Shown one piece after another: positions 44,820-56,452 of a stretch of DNA of 64,000 nt; position 1 is the first letter of the stretch, and the number at the start of each line of letters is the position of its first letter. The DNA is from Cordylochernes scorpioides. Taxonomy: Eukaryota; Arthropoda; Arachnida; Pseudoscorpiones; Chernetidae. The stretch covers positions 31,189,363-31,253,362 of the forward strand of contig CP092868.1 of the NCBI GenBank assembly GCA_030710605.1, given 5' to 3'. Made by a program: the position numbers and the translations under genes. The notes under the pieces were generated by a model. That model did no database searches. It saw only the letters and a list, made by a program, of their open reading frames with translations, and had not been told where the DNA came from.

Positions 44820-45360
44820 TTAACTAATTCCTATTTGAGTGATTTTGTTGAGGATAGGACGATGATAGGAGAAATATGAAATGAAAGGAAGTGTTTCTGC
44901 TGTAATGTGTCTTGCGAAAGTCAAGTCGATAGTTGTTCCTTTTAACGTAGTTGACTTAGAAACGTTTGATACGCCATCAAGATTATACGTATTTTTCATG
45001 AAATTAAGAAACGAGTTGTCAGGCTTTACGTTTTTGTTAAAATCACCACACAGAAGAATCGGTATACTAGAATCAACTTGCACGAACGGTACTGGCTGTT
45101 GTGAATCCGAGTCCTTGCCATAGTAACATTCCAATATCCTGCATACTAGCTCCTGGATGAATATATACAGCACCGAGTATAAACTTGAAGCTAGTATTAG
45201 CGGCGAAGCAAGTAACTTCAGTCATGCACATGTCACCCTTGGTTTTAATGACACGAGTTACGTCTGTAATCGCAACTTGGAACACTTCCGCTGTAGATGT
45301 CGATGATAATTTACGATAGATCGCCACTCCACCAGCCGCGTTGGTATTTGAAAATCAAAA
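44820..45360 (-). pseudogene. Endonuclease/exonuclease/phosphatase-fold domain, frameshifted
   Basis: Two overlapping minus-strand frames together make most of an EEP-type nuclease domain. The first carries AAGGVAIYRKL and FKFILGAVYIHPGAS, the second ILLCGDFNKNV, where D and N of GDFN are metal/phosphate-binding residues, then TTLKGTTIDLTFARH and a final YHRPI replacing the usual SDH-x-P. A frameshift between 45073 and 45173 breaks it. This domain occurs in non-LTR retrotransposons and as an add-on in some Helitrons; no RT or helicase is nearby to decide. The altered SDH motif and the frameshift both argue that it is dead. Confidence 0.7.
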
Positions 45361-48351
45361 CACTTATTCAGATCGAAGGTTCAAATTTTTGCTAAATAAA
45401 TTTGAAATTAAATAAAATTTGTAATTGTAAATGATGAAGTTGAAAATTAAAACATTTACTTAAATTAGATGTTAAAATTCTTGCTCAACACAGTTTAAAT
45501 AAAGTTTTCTTATATCTGCCACTTTTTGCCACTTTCTTATATCTGCCACTTTCAAATTTTTGCTAAATAAATTTGAAACTATTTAAAATTTGTAAAATAA
45601 TAATTAATTAATTAATTAATTTTAAACTAATAATTTATTTAACACTATCAACATTTATCAATAGTATGACATAACCTATAAACTCAGTTTCTCAACTTTT
45701 GTGTCAATCTAACAATTAATCAATCAATCATAGTTTACGATAATGAAATATCAGTGTACAATTATTTACCTTTATTGTTGTAGTTGTTGTAAATGACGAA
45801 TCTAAGCACTCCACATTTTCACTACAGACACAGCTGACGATACTTTAACCACACGTGTGAACTTGTATTATGACGCTTTCTTGTTTTTCCAACGCCAAGA
45901 ACGTTCGAGAAAGACAAAGACAGAGACAAGCATGCGCCGATTCAATGCGCCTAATTCTCTAGCGCTGCGCGCGCAGCTGCGCGCGCAGCACTCTCGTTCG
46001 ATTCGTAACATACGGGCGTTACACTTTTTCATAAGTGACTCCCAGCCGCAACCTAATTTAAGACGTTGTCACGTCAAAAAACAAACAATTTCATTATCTA
46101 AAATGAGATCCAATAAAAATAATTAAAATAAATACATTCTATCGTGAGTGGAAAAGAGGATATCATAAAGGATAACATTATGACAAAGAAATAATTTGTG
46201 TTGAAGTTTAAGACTCTCAATCAAGGAAAAGTTTTTTTATTTAATACAGTATAAAGCAAGATGTTAGAATAGCAATAAAGGCATAAAAGAAAAAAAATTA
46301 ACTATAAGAAGGAAGAATTTGCAAACATGCTTCTTTCAGCGCCTCCATGAGTGTTGATTTGTCAGTCACTCCTTCCAAACTCTTTGAATCCTTTCCAACA
46401 TTTGATTTTTTTTGGATAACTAATTAATACTTTATCTTGAAGATAGACGTTGTCTGGCCGGCATTCAAATTTCTGTAAAAAAATTGTACTAAATTCGAAA
46501 AATCGCGTGAGAACGCCCTTGCAATCTCAGAACAATTTTGAACGCCTTGCCAAATGTTTTATTTTTATTTATTTCAAACGTTGAGAAAAATAAAATTTCA
46601 ACTGGCCGAAAAGTCTATTTTTTTTTTTACAGAAAAAATAATTAAAATTTTGATAAATTAATTAACAATTTGATAGCTACTTTTAATTATTTATAATTAC
46701 TGGAACATTAACACGTTATGAACAGCCGAAGCTGAACAAGTTCATCAAATGTTTTCATTGTAAGTGCATGTCTTCTTAGTAAGTAAAAAAATATATTAGT
46801 AAATATAAATAGAGTCGCGGCGTCTTGAGCTTTTTTTTTTTTTGTAATTTGTCGAAATCAAGACTTCTGTGATAATGAAAACAGAGCAGTACTACTGAAT
46901 GAGGATAATCCAAGAATTTTGAAGCCTTCTTTAATCGTGGTATTTGGAATCCTAAAAAAAAAAAAAAAAAAACATTCGCAATTAAAAAAAAGAAACAAAT
47001 ATATTATTCATAGAAAAAATGGTCAGATGAATTTTTATTTTCTAATAATCTGTTTTGAGAGCTCTTATCTAAAAAAAAGTTAAATAATTTGATCGTTTCC
47101 AAAAGTAAAAGATAGTTTGCTGGATAAAGCTGGGCTTTGCTTTCCATCAACTATATAAAAGAAACGCATTGCCAGTAAATTTATTTGTGTAAAATTTTAA
47201 CGATAGATGGCAATTAAATTTAATTTACTAATATATACATATAGTTTGTGTTGAACCGAAATATAATTTTTCTAATTGAAATTTTTAATGATGCACGTTT
47301 GAATTAAAGGTAAGTTAAATTTTTTATTTGCTTTATGAAAATATGTTTAAAATATTTGTTTACATTCCTTATTGAAGCGAAGTGTTCAAAATATTTAGAT
47401 AAAATATTCCAGCGAAAACATGTTGGGACTCAAAGGTAAGTTTTTATTATTTCTTTTATATACGCTTTCTTGAATATTTAGTAAAACACACATTTTAAGA
47501 GAGTTTTCGACATTTGGCCCAAAACCGAGACTAAGTCTCTCATTGGTCGTGACGTCAGTGTGACGCTCAATGTAAACAAAGGATATGATTGATTCTTTTT
47601 CACGTCACTACCTCGGGTATTGTCTGATTGGCTGGATGGTTCCAACTCATCGATATAGAATTTTTTAAAAATAAAAATAATTGAAATACCTTTTGTTACT
47701 TTAATATTTATAAAGGCCGTTTTTTTTCCTATTTAATATTATCTCCAGAATGTATTTTTAATTTTTATATCTCCAGAATTTTTTTCAAATTTTTATATTG
47801 GTGTAATGTTCTCAAACGTAAACAAAGAAATAGGGACAAAGTTAGGGAGACACCGTAACATACAATTAAAAATAAAAAAGTACTTATATGCTTACGTAAG
47901 CTAAAGCATACAATAAAATTAAATATACTTGTTTTAATTTTAATAATTTTAATAAATGCACGTGTTTTAATTTTAATATATTTTTATATATGCACACAAT
48001 GACAAAAATATTTAAGATTGCAAATGCATACAAACGTGTTTTAAATTTTATTTAATAAAAATCTAAGCTGACAAATGCTTACGTAAGCTAAAGCATACAA
48101 TAATATTAATTAAACGTGTTTTAATTTTAATATATTTTTATATATTAAAAGCCTAGGCATACAATTATACAATAAATACAATTATATGAACATAATCGTT
48201 AAAAAAAATAACAGATAAATATAAATGACAGATACATTTAAAAAAAAATTTATTATTCAGTGGACCGAATTTTCATTTATTCTTTTCAACTGAAAAAAAA
48301 AAAAAAAGGTTATTCGAAGAGTTAATATAGACAAAATAACTACTCACCTAA
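45361..48351. other. AT-rich region, no gene assigned
   Basis: A CpG-rich island sits at 45920-46000, including GCGCGCAGCTGCGCGCGC. Poly-A/T runs are frequent. A candidate first exon (ATG TTG GGA CTC AAA followed by GGTAAGT) occurs at about 47420 but nothing supports it downstream. A CRE-like site with CCAAT boxes is at 47542-47631. Confidence 0.4.
47542..47631 (-). promoter_or_regulatory. Possible promoter: CRE and inverted CCAAT boxes
   Basis: TGACGTCA at 47550-47557, a related CACGTCAC at 47601 and two ATTGG (CCAAT on the minus strand) at 47542 and 47627 lie within 90 bp. Such clusters occur in animal promoters, but no transcript or coding exon is identified next to it. Confidence 0.2.
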
Positions 48352-49194
48352 CTAGCCAGGGTATATCTTTCTTATATCCTTGAAAAATTGTTTAATGAGC
48401 AGTTGTTGGCTGTTTTTATTTGTTCTTGGATCCACATAATGCTTCCTTCTCCACCAATACTCTGAAAGATAAAATTCAAGAGAATCTTTTACTTTCCTTT
48501 TCCCCACGTGTAATTTTTTTGCTGCGCCCCAGGTGGCCTCGATATTATTCGTATGTGCTCCCGTTTCCGGGTCTTTAAAATGTAGTTTGTGGTTAACCAC
48601 AAGGTGGTCGAAACCTTCTTGATCCAGCTTGTAGTAGGATCGAAACCCATCCGAAATAATGGTGGTGCCAGGCAAAACCTATTTTTTTATAACCGCAATG
48701 AGAGTACGGGCCCTACGGTCGGCGACCACCTGGAAAAAAAAATCTTTTGTTTCCACGTCTACACCGCCAAAAACCCAATGTCCTTCGGCAGTTTTGGCAC
48801 AGTGATTTTTAGTTTTCTTATTGTGGCCAAACAGGCTCTCGTCTATTTGCACCTGTTTGCCTTTACTACCAATTTTCGGAGGGTCGTCCAGATATAGAAG
48901 GTAGCAAACCTCCCTGCAGAAGTTAACCCAGTGCGTTACTGCGTCATCAGATACCCCAGACTGCTCTGCAATGGTCTTTATATCAATCTTTACCACCCAC
49001 AGTGCAGTCATTGTTATAATTTGGTGGAGTTTTAAGGTCGATTTCTCAAACCAAGTTCCGCATCGCAAACTTGTTCTAATACTATGCACTCCAATTTTTT
49101 TAGATGTGCTTCTACATCGCCATACTACATGATCTGTGTTTGTATAGGATTTCAGTTCCATATCTCTGCCACAGTGCGGGCATGTCCTCCACAT
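48352..49194 (-). pseudogene. Merlin unit H with native C-terminus, one stop
   Basis: This terminal copy is open from MWRTCPHC through VFGGVDV to VIKK, where TAG replaces Tyr172, then continues open to the end. After KHYV it does not enter another unit but reads DPRTNKNSQQLLIKQFFKDI and ends in RKIYPG-stop. A hydrophobic/aromatic ending of this kind (F-x-x-x-I-x-x-x-Y) fits complete Merlin transposases, so this is probably the original 3' end of the gene. Apart from the TAG, and the GSKGKQ variant, it looks functional. Confidence 0.8.
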
Positions 49195-49951
49195 AATGCT
49201 TCCTTCTCCACCAATACTCCGAAAGATAAAATTCAAGAGAATCTTTTACTTTCCTTTTCCCCACGTGTAATTTTTTTGCTGCGCCCCAGGTGGCCTCGAT
49301 ATTATTCGTATGTGCTCCCGTTTCCGGGTCTTTAAAATGTAGTTTGTGGTTAACCACAAGGTGGTCGAAACCTTCTTGATCCAGCTTGTAGTAGGATCGA
49401 AACCCATCCGAAATAATGGTGGTGCCAGGCAAAACATATTTTTTTATAACCGCAATGAGAGTACGGGCCCTACGGTCGGCGACCACCTGGAAAAAAAAAA
49501 CTTTTGTTTCCACGTCTACACCGCCAAAAACCCAATGTCCTTCGGCAGTTTTGGCACAGTGATTTTTAGTTTTCTTATTGTGGCCAAACAGGCTCTCGTC
49601 TATTTGCACCTGTTTGCCTTTACCACCAATTTTCGGAGGGTCGTCCAGATATAGAAGGTAGCAAACCTCCCTGCAGAAGTTAACCCAGTGCGTTACTGCG
49701 TCATCAGATACCCCAGACTGCTCTGCAATGGTCTTTATATCAATCTTTACCACCCACAGTGCAGTCATTGTTATAATTTGGTGGAGTTTTAAGGTCGATT
49801 TCTCAAACCAAGTTCCGCATCGCAAACTTGTTCTAATACTATGCACTCCAATTTTTTTAGATGTGCTTCTACATCGCCATACTACATGATCTGTGTTTGT
49901 ATAGGATTTCAGTTCCATATCTCTGCCACAGTGCGGGCATGTCCTCCACAT
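49112..49951 (-). CDS. Merlin DDE transposase, intact unit G
   Basis: A second adjacent full copy, overlapping the tail of unit F by 83 bases in another frame because the unit is 757 bp. All three catalytic residues and the zinc-ribbon cysteines are present. The ATG at 49951 is preferred over the upstream TTG because the zinc ribbon starts there. The tail after WWRRKHYV is again unit-junction sequence. Confidence 0.85.
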   Translation of the reverse strand: MWRTCPHCGRDMELKSYTNTDHVVWRCRSTSKKIGVHSIRTSLRCGTWFEKSTLKLHQIITMTALWVVKIDIKTIAEQSGVSDDAVTHWVNFCREVCYLLYLDDPPKIGGKGKQVQIDESLFGHNKKTKNHCAKTAEGHWVFGGVDVETKVFFFQVVADRRARTLIAVIKKYVLPGTTIISDGFRSYYKLDQEGFDHLVVNHKLHFKDPETGAHTNNIEATWGAAKKLHVGKRKVKDSLEFYLSEYWWRRKHYVEDMPALWQRYGTEILYKHRSCSMAM

Positions 49952-50708
49952 AATGCTTCCTTCTCCACCAATACTCCGAAAGATAAAATTCAAGAGAATC
50001 TTTTACTTTCCTTTTCCCCACGTGTAATTTTTTTGCTGCGCCCCAGGTGGCCTCGATATTATTCGTATGTGCTCCCGTTTCCGGGTCTTTAAAATGTAGT
50101 TTGTGGTTAACCACAAGGTGGTCGAAACCTTCTTGATCCAGCTTGTAGTAGGATCGAAACCCATCCGAAATAATGGTGGTGCCAGGCAAAACATATTTTT
50201 TTATAACCGCAATGAGAGTACGGGCCCTACGGTCGGCGACCACCTGGAAAAAAAAAACTTTTGTTTCCACGTCTACACCGCCAAAAACCCAATGTCCTTC
50301 GGCAGTTTTGGCACAGTGATTTTTAGTTTTCTTATTGTGGCCAAACAGGCTCTCGTCTATTTGCACCTGTTTGCCTTTACCACCAATTTTCGGAGGGTCG
50401 TCCAGATATAGAAGGTAGCAAACCTCCCTGCAGAAGTTAACCCAGTGCGTTACTGCGTCATCAGATACCCCAGACTGCTCTGCAATGGTCTTTATATCAA
50501 TCTTTACCACCCACAGTGCAGTCATTGTTATAATTTGGTGGAGTTTTAAGGTCGATTTCTCAAACCAAGTTCCGCATCGCAAACTTGTTCTAATACTATG
50601 CACTCCAATTTTTTTAGATGTGCTTCTACATCGCCATACTACATGATCTGTGTTTGTATAGGATTTCAGTTCCATATCTCTGCCACAGTGCGGGCATGTC
50701 CTCCACAT
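49869..50708 (-). CDS. Merlin DDE transposase, intact unit F
   Basis: A 279-codon open frame with the complete zinc ribbon and D118, D182 and E219, matching U10 of array 1. The open frame continues upstream into the end of unit E (358 codons in total, from 50945), so unit E's SEYWWRR is fused to this copy's MWRTC. The 10-T tract and the Tyr codon that kill most units are both in the functional state. As in U10 the last 29 residues are out-of-frame sequence of the following unit. Nothing indicates a promoter directly upstream. Confidence 0.85.
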   Translation of the reverse strand: MWRTCPHCGRDMELKSYTNTDHVVWRCRSTSKKIGVHSIRTSLRCGTWFEKSTLKLHQIITMTALWVVKIDIKTIAEQSGVSDDAVTHWVNFCREVCYLLYLDDPPKIGGKGKQVQIDESLFGHNKKTKNHCAKTAEGHWVFGGVDVETKVFFFQVVADRRARTLIAVIKKYVLPGTTIISDGFRSYYKLDQEGFDHLVVNHKLHFKDPETGAHTNNIEATWGAAKKLHVGKRKVKDSLEFYLSEYWWRRKHYVEDMPALWQRYGTEILYKHRSCSMAM

Positions 50709-51465
50709 AATGCTTCTTCTCCACCAATACTCCGAAAGATAAAATTCAAGAGAATCTTTTACTTTCCTTTTCCCCACGTGTAATTTTTTTGCTGCGCCCC
50801 AGGTGGCCTCGATATTATTCGTATGTGCTCCCGTTTCCGGGTCTTTAAAATGTAGTTTGTGGTTAACCACAAGGTGGTCGAAACCTTCTTGATCCAGCTT
50901 GTAGTAGGATCGAAACCCATCCGAAATAATGGTGGTGCCAGGCAAAACCTATTTTTTTATAACCGCAATGAGAGTACGGGCCCTACGGTCGGCGACAACC
51001 TGAAAAAAAAAAATCTTTTGTTTCCACGTCTACACCGCCAAAAACCCAATGTCCTAAGGCAGTTTTGGCACAGTGATTTTTAGTTTTCTTATTGTGGCCA
51101 AACAGGCTCTCGTCTATTTGCACCTGTTTGCCTTTACCACCAATTTTCGGAGGGTCGTCCAGATATAGAAGGTAGCAAACCTCCCTGCAGAAGTTAACCC
51201 AGTGCGTTACTGCGTCATCAGATACCCCAGACTGCTCTGCAATGGTCTTTATATCAATCTTTACCACCCACAGTGCAGTCATTGTTATAATTTGGTGGAG
51301 TTTTAAGGTCGATTTCTCAAACCAAGTTCCGCATCGCAAACTTGTTCTAATACTATGCACTCCAATTTTTTTAGATGTGCTTCTACATCGCCATACTACA
51401 TGATCTGTGTTTGTATAGGATTTCAGTTCCATATCTCTGCCACAGTGCGGGCATGTCCTCCACAT
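50708..51465 (-). pseudogene. Merlin unit E (U4/U9-like)
   Basis: ALGHWVFGG and a shifted T tract followed by GCRRP. Its junction to unit F has the one-base deletion that restores the frame. Confidence 0.85.
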
Positions 51466-52205
51466 AATGCTTCCTTCTCCACCAATACTCCGAAAGATAA
51501 AATTCAAGAGAATCTTTTACTTTCCTTTTCCCCCACGTGTAATTTTTTTGCTGCGCCCCAGGTGGCCTCGATATTATTCGGGTCTTTAAAATGTAGTTTG
51601 TGGTTAACCACAAGGTGGTCGAAACCTTCTTGATCCAGCTTGTAGTAGGATCGAAACCCATCCGAAATAATGGTGGTGCCAGGCAAAACCTATTTTTTTA
51701 TAACCGCAATGAGAGTACGGGCCCTACGGTCGGCGACCACCTGGAAAAAAAAATCTTTTGTTTCCACGTCTACACCGCCAAAAACCCAATGTCCTTCGGC
51801 AGTTTTGGCACAGTGATTTTTAGTTTTCTTATTGTGGCCAAACAGGCTCACGTCTATTTGCACCTGTTTGCCTTTACCACCAATTTTCGGAGGGTCGTCC
51901 AGATATAGAAGGTAGCAAACCTCCCTGCAGAAGTTAACCCAGTGCGTTACTGCGTCATCAGATACCCCAGACTGCTCTGCAATGGTCTTTATATCAATCT
52001 TTACCACCCACAGTGCAGTCATTGTTATAATTTGGTGGAGTTTTAAGGTCGATTTCTCAAACCAAGTTCCGCATCGCAAACTTGTTCTAATACTATGCAC
52101 TCCAATTTTTTTAGATGTGCTTCTACATCGCCATACTACATGATCTGTGTTTGTATAGGATTTCAGTTCCATATCTCTGCCACAGTGCGGGCATGTCCTC
52201 CACAT
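51383..52205 (-). pseudogene. Merlin unit D (U3-like)
   Basis: QIDVSLFG, TAG after IKK and the 18-base deletion, as in U3. Confidence 0.85.
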
Positions 52206-52965
52206 AATGCTTCCTTCTCCACCAATACTCCGAAAGATAAAATTCAAGAGAATCTTTTACTTTCCTTTTCCCCACGTGTAATTTTTTTGCTGCGCCCCAG
52301 GTGGCCTCGATATTATTCGTATGTGCTCCCGTTTCCGGGTCTTTAAAATGTAGTTTGTGGTTAACCACAAGGTGGTCGAAACCTTCTTGATCCAGCTTGT
52401 AGTAGGATCGAAACCCATCCGAAATAATGGTGGTGCCAGGCAAAACCTATTTTTTTATAACCGCAATGAGAGTACGGGCCCTACGGTCGGCGACCACCTG
52501 GAAAAAAAAAATCTTTTGTTACCACGTCTACACCGCCAAAAACCCAATGTCCTTCGGCAGTTTTGGCACACTGTGATTTTTAGTTTTCTTATTGTGGCCA
52601 AACAGGCTCTCGTCTATTTGCACCTGTTTGCCTTTACCACCAATTTTCGGAGGGTCGTCCAGATATAGAAGGTAGCAAACCTCCCTGCAGAAGTTAACCC
52701 AGTGCGTTACTGCGTCATCAGATACCCCAGACTGCTCTGCAATGGTCTTTATATCAATCTTTACCACCCACAGTGCAGTCATTGTTATAATTTGGTGGAG
52801 TTTTAAGGTCGATTTCTCAAACCAAGTTCCGCATCGCACACTTGTTCTAATACTATGCACTCCAATTTTTTTAGATGTGCTTCTACATCGCCATACTACA
52901 TGATCTGTGTTTGTATAGGATTTCAGTTCCATATCTCTGCCACAGTGCGGGCATGTCTTCCACAT
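52123..52965 (-). pseudogene. Merlin unit C (U2-like)
   Basis: Carries the two-base insertion ending in DIGFLAV, the SVRCGTW change and MWKTCPHC, as in U2. Confidence 0.85.
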
Positions 52966-53720
52966 AATGCTTCCTTCTCCACCAATACTCCGAAAGATAA
53001 AATTCAAGAGAATCTTTTACTTTCCTTTTCCCCACGTGTAATTTTTTTGCTGCGCCCCAGGTGGCCTCGATATTATTCGTATGTGCTCCCGTTTCCGGGT
53101 CTTTAAAATGTAGTTTGTGGTTAACCACAAGGTGGTCGAAACCTTCTTGATCCAGCTTGTAGTAGGATCGAAACCCATCCGAAATAATGGTGGTGCCAGG
53201 CAAAACATATTTTTTTATAACCGCAATGAGAGTACGGGCCCTACGGTCGGCGACCACCTGGAAAAAAAACTTTTGTTTCCACGTCTACACCGCCAAAAAC
53301 CCAATGTCCTTCGGCAGTTTTGGCACAGTGATTTTTAGTTTTCTTATTGTGGCCAAACAGGCTCTCGTCTATTTGCACCTGTTTGCCTTTACCACCAATT
53401 TTCGGAGGGTCGTCCAGATATAGAAGGTAGCAAACCTCCCTGCAGAAGTTAACCCAGTGCGTTACTGCGTCATCAGATACCCCAGACTGCTCTGCAATGG
53501 TCTTTATATCAATCTTTACCACCCACAGTGCAGTCATGGTTATAATTTGGTGGAGTTTTAAGGTCGATTTCTCAAACCAAGTACCGCATCGCAAACTTGT
53601 TCTAATACTATGCACTCCAATTTTTTTAGATGTGCTTCTACATCGTCATACTACATGATCTGTGTTTGTATAGGATTTCAGTTCCATATCTCTGCCACAG
53701 TGCGGGCATGTCCTCCACAT
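52883..53720 (-). pseudogene. Merlin unit B (U1-like)
   Basis: TGA at Trp25 and an 8-T tract giving VFFPGGRRP, exactly as in U1. The C-terminal half is open with the Tyr codon. Confidence 0.85.
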
Positions 53721-54460
53721 AATGCTTCCTTCTCCACCAATACTCCGAAAGATAAAATTCAAGAGAATCTTTTACTTTCCTTTTCCCCCACGTGTAATTT
53801 TTTTGCTGCGCCCCAGGTGGCCTCGATATTATTCGGGTCTTTAAAATGTAGTTTGTGGTTAACCACAAGGTGGTCGAAACCTTCTTGATCCAGCTTGTAG
53901 TAGGATCGAAACCCATCCGAAATAATGGTGGTGCCAGGCAAAACCTATTTTTTTATAACCGCAATGAGAGTACGGGCCCTACGGTCTGCGACCACCTGGA
54001 AAAAAAAATCTTTTGTTTCCACGTCTACACCGCCAAAAACCCAATGTCCTTCGGCAGTTTTGGCACAGTGATTTTTAGTTTTCTTATTGTGGCCAAACAG
54101 GCTCACGTCTATTTGCACCTGTTTGCCTTTACCACCAATTTTCGGAGGGTCGTCCAGATATAGAAGGTAGCAAACCTCCCTGCAGAAGTTAACCCAGTGC
54201 GTTACTGCGTCATCAGATACCCCAGACTGCTCTGCAATGGTCTTTATATCAATCTTTACCACCCACAGTGCAGTCATTGTTATAATTTGGTGGAGTTTTA
54301 AGGTCGATTTCTCAAACCAAGTTCCGCATCGCAAACTTGTTCTAATACTATGCACTCCAATTTTTTTAGATGTGCTTCTACATCGTCATACTACATGATC
54401 TGTGTTTGTATAGGATTTCAGTTCCATATCTCTGCCACAGTGCGGGCATGTCCTCCACAT
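53638..54460 (-). pseudogene. Merlin unit A
   Basis: Trp25 is TGA, the core has QIDVSLFG, codon 172 is TAG and the 18-base deletion precedes NNIEATW. It resembles U3 but sits upstream of the U1-like unit, a position not represented in array 1. Confidence 0.8.
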
Positions 54461-54557
54461 AATGCTTCCTTCTCCACCAATACTCCGAAAGATAAAATTC
54501 AAGAGAATCTTTTACTTTCCTTTTCCCCACGTGTAATTTTTTTGCTGCGCCCCAGGT

Positions 54558-54809
54558 GGCCTCGATATTATTCGTATGTGCTCCCGTTTCCGGGTCTTTA
54601 AAATGTAGTTTGTGGTTAACCACAAGGTGGTCGAAACCTTCTTGATCCAGCTTGTAGTAGGATCGAAACCCATCCGAAATAATGGTGGTGCCAGGCAAAA
54701 CATATTTTTTTATAACCGCAATGAGAGTACGGGCCCTACGGTCGGCGACCACCTGGAAAAAAAAAATCTTTTGTTTCCACGTCTACACCGCCAAAAACCC
54801 AATGTCCTT
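54558..54809 (-). pseudogene. Merlin unit Z, C-terminal half only
   Basis: It begins at GHWVFGGVDVETK and has the TATG (Tyr) codon, but its 10-T tract after GA shifts the frame. The 5' break joins unrelated DNA at TCCTTTCAGATAAATTG. Confidence 0.8.
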
Positions 54810-54828
54810 TCAGATAAATTGCAATTGA

Positions 54829-55248
54829 AACATTATTATTGGAATTCTCGAATTTCCACTTTTAAACCGGGATACACTAATTTTTGATAGTTCTTTTAAG
54901 TTGCTCGTAAGAGTTTCTCCAATTATATCAAATTTAAATATAATGGTTTTAACATCTTTGATAAATATTATTTCGAGATACCATTCGACCTTGTTTAGCG
55001 CGATAGTAGAGAAATTTATAGAGTTGCTAGAAATAAAGGACGATTCGCCGCAAATCGGTTATAATGAAACGATATCCATTTTTAATTGTATTCGAATACT
55101 CTTTGCGGCTAATCTATATGGAGGCGAACGCGACCCAAGCCAAATAAACGATAAGCAAAAAGTAACCGATACCGAACGGAGTCTTAATTTTACATTGAAC
55201 CAATTTATTACACACATTTTATTGTCTTGTCCTTATAGGGTCATTTGA
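54829..55248 (+). other. Unassigned reading frame, probably a C-terminal fragment
   Basis: An open frame of about 139 codons begins directly after a TGA and has no convincing ATG start; the first Met lies deep inside. It encodes leucine/isoleucine-rich helices (IMVLTSLINIISRY, IVEKFIELLEIKDD) and ends HILLSCPYRVI-stop. Its codon use is coherent and it lies beside the broken edge of array 2, so the array may have truncated it. I do not recognise the family. Confidence 0.4.
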
Positions 55249-55520
55249 CATTTTAGCTTTATTTATGGCAAAAACTTTTTAGATAAAAAAGATTAGATAA
55301 AAAGTAATATATTTAACGTTTCAAATTAAATTCTTTGGAAACAATATATTATACATGGATATTTATTTATTGTTGGCTACCTCTGGAGAAATAATAATGA
55401 CACCATAGTAAAAAATGTAGATGGTAGCAAATTGTCCTGATCCTTATAGGGTCATTTGACATTTTACCATTATTATTTATGGCAATGTAAAGCTTTTTAG
55501 GTAAAAAAGAATTGAAATTA
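55229..55520. repeat. Direct repeat, about 80 bp, spacing 210
   Basis: TCCTTATAGGGTCATTTGAC and the following TTTATGGCAA occur at 55229-55300 and 55439-55520. The first copy overlaps the end of the upstream frame. Confidence 0.6.
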
Positions 55521-56452
55521 AATAAATTTCGCCCGAGTGGTCAGGACTGCGACCGTCCGAGTGGTCAAAACTTGCTACATATATTATACTCATTAAAAAA
55601 GGTCCCAATGCGTACATTTTTTTAATTCTAATATATATATATATACTATACATTGTTTAGTTTGGTCTTATATCCAAAATATACAAATGAATGTTTTTAT
55701 ATAGCCCATTAAAGTCTCTAGTGTAGAAAAATATATGAAATAATATAAACAGCTATATCCCCTCACCACACTAGTAGAATCTTACTGTATAAAAAGAGAT
55801 ATTTTAGGTATTAAAACTGCCTTTTTTGTTCAAAGATAGCAACGTTTGAACGGGTACAGCTAGGTGGAGAAGATAATCAAATTACCTTACAAAAAAAATT
55901 CTCACGATGGCCACATGTCATAAATTACACTCTCATAAAAATAACAACAAAAAGCGAAAAAGCACAAATTCGATAACATTTTATTAAAAAAGATAAATAA
56001 CACCTGAAGAAGCAGTCTTTAATATAATAGTTACTTATGTAGTTTAAAAGGTTTTTTTTTGTTTAATATATACATATAAATATATATATATATAATGGGT
56101 AGATATACAATGGGATAGTATTGGATCAGCATTATGCAAGTTTTTATATATTGTAATAATTTGGCGAACTTTAGAGTCTTGCCTTTTATAAACTTTCAGG
56201 TTACGCGGCCATTGGGGCTCAAAAATCATTTATTTTGTTAGCGGCCCCGTAAATAAAGATATTTCCTTTTTGAAAATAGAGCAGGTGAAGAGGTCCACGG
56301 TTATAAGAGATGTATATAAATACATAGCAAACAGAGATAAGCAAGATTATGCTGAATTCATCAAAAGAGTAAATAAAATAAATAAAAGAGAAAATGTATA
56401 TTTTATTTAAAAAAAAAAACACATATACATATTTAGTAGCTTAAACGTTTAG
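55521..56452. other. AT-rich spacer, nothing recognised
   Basis: Contains a GAGTGGTCA direct repeat near 55535 and 55560 and several AT microsatellites. No gene seen. Confidence 0.5.

Larger units (their letters stand above)
48352..54809 (-). repeat. Merlin transposase tandem array 2 (inverted, 8.5 units)
   Basis: On the minus strand, unit starts (complement of GATTCTCTTG) lie at 54509, 53769, 53014, 52254, 51514, 50756, 50000, 49243 and 48486, giving lengths 740, 755, 760, 740, 758, 756, 757 and 757. Diagnostic mutations occur in the same order as in array 1, minus five central units. The array enters at 54809 in the middle of a unit and ends at 48352 with sequence not found in the repeat, read here as the native C-terminus. 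Confidence 0.95.

Noticed and set aside
45857-46126. Basic 89-codon frame over the GCGCGCAGCTGCGCGCGC palindrome
   Set aside because: No motif, and the arginine/alanine run comes from the CpG palindrome.
47400-47440. First coding exon ATG-TTG-GGA-CTC-AAA with a donor
   Set aside because: Five codons are too few, and no downstream exon was found on the + strand.
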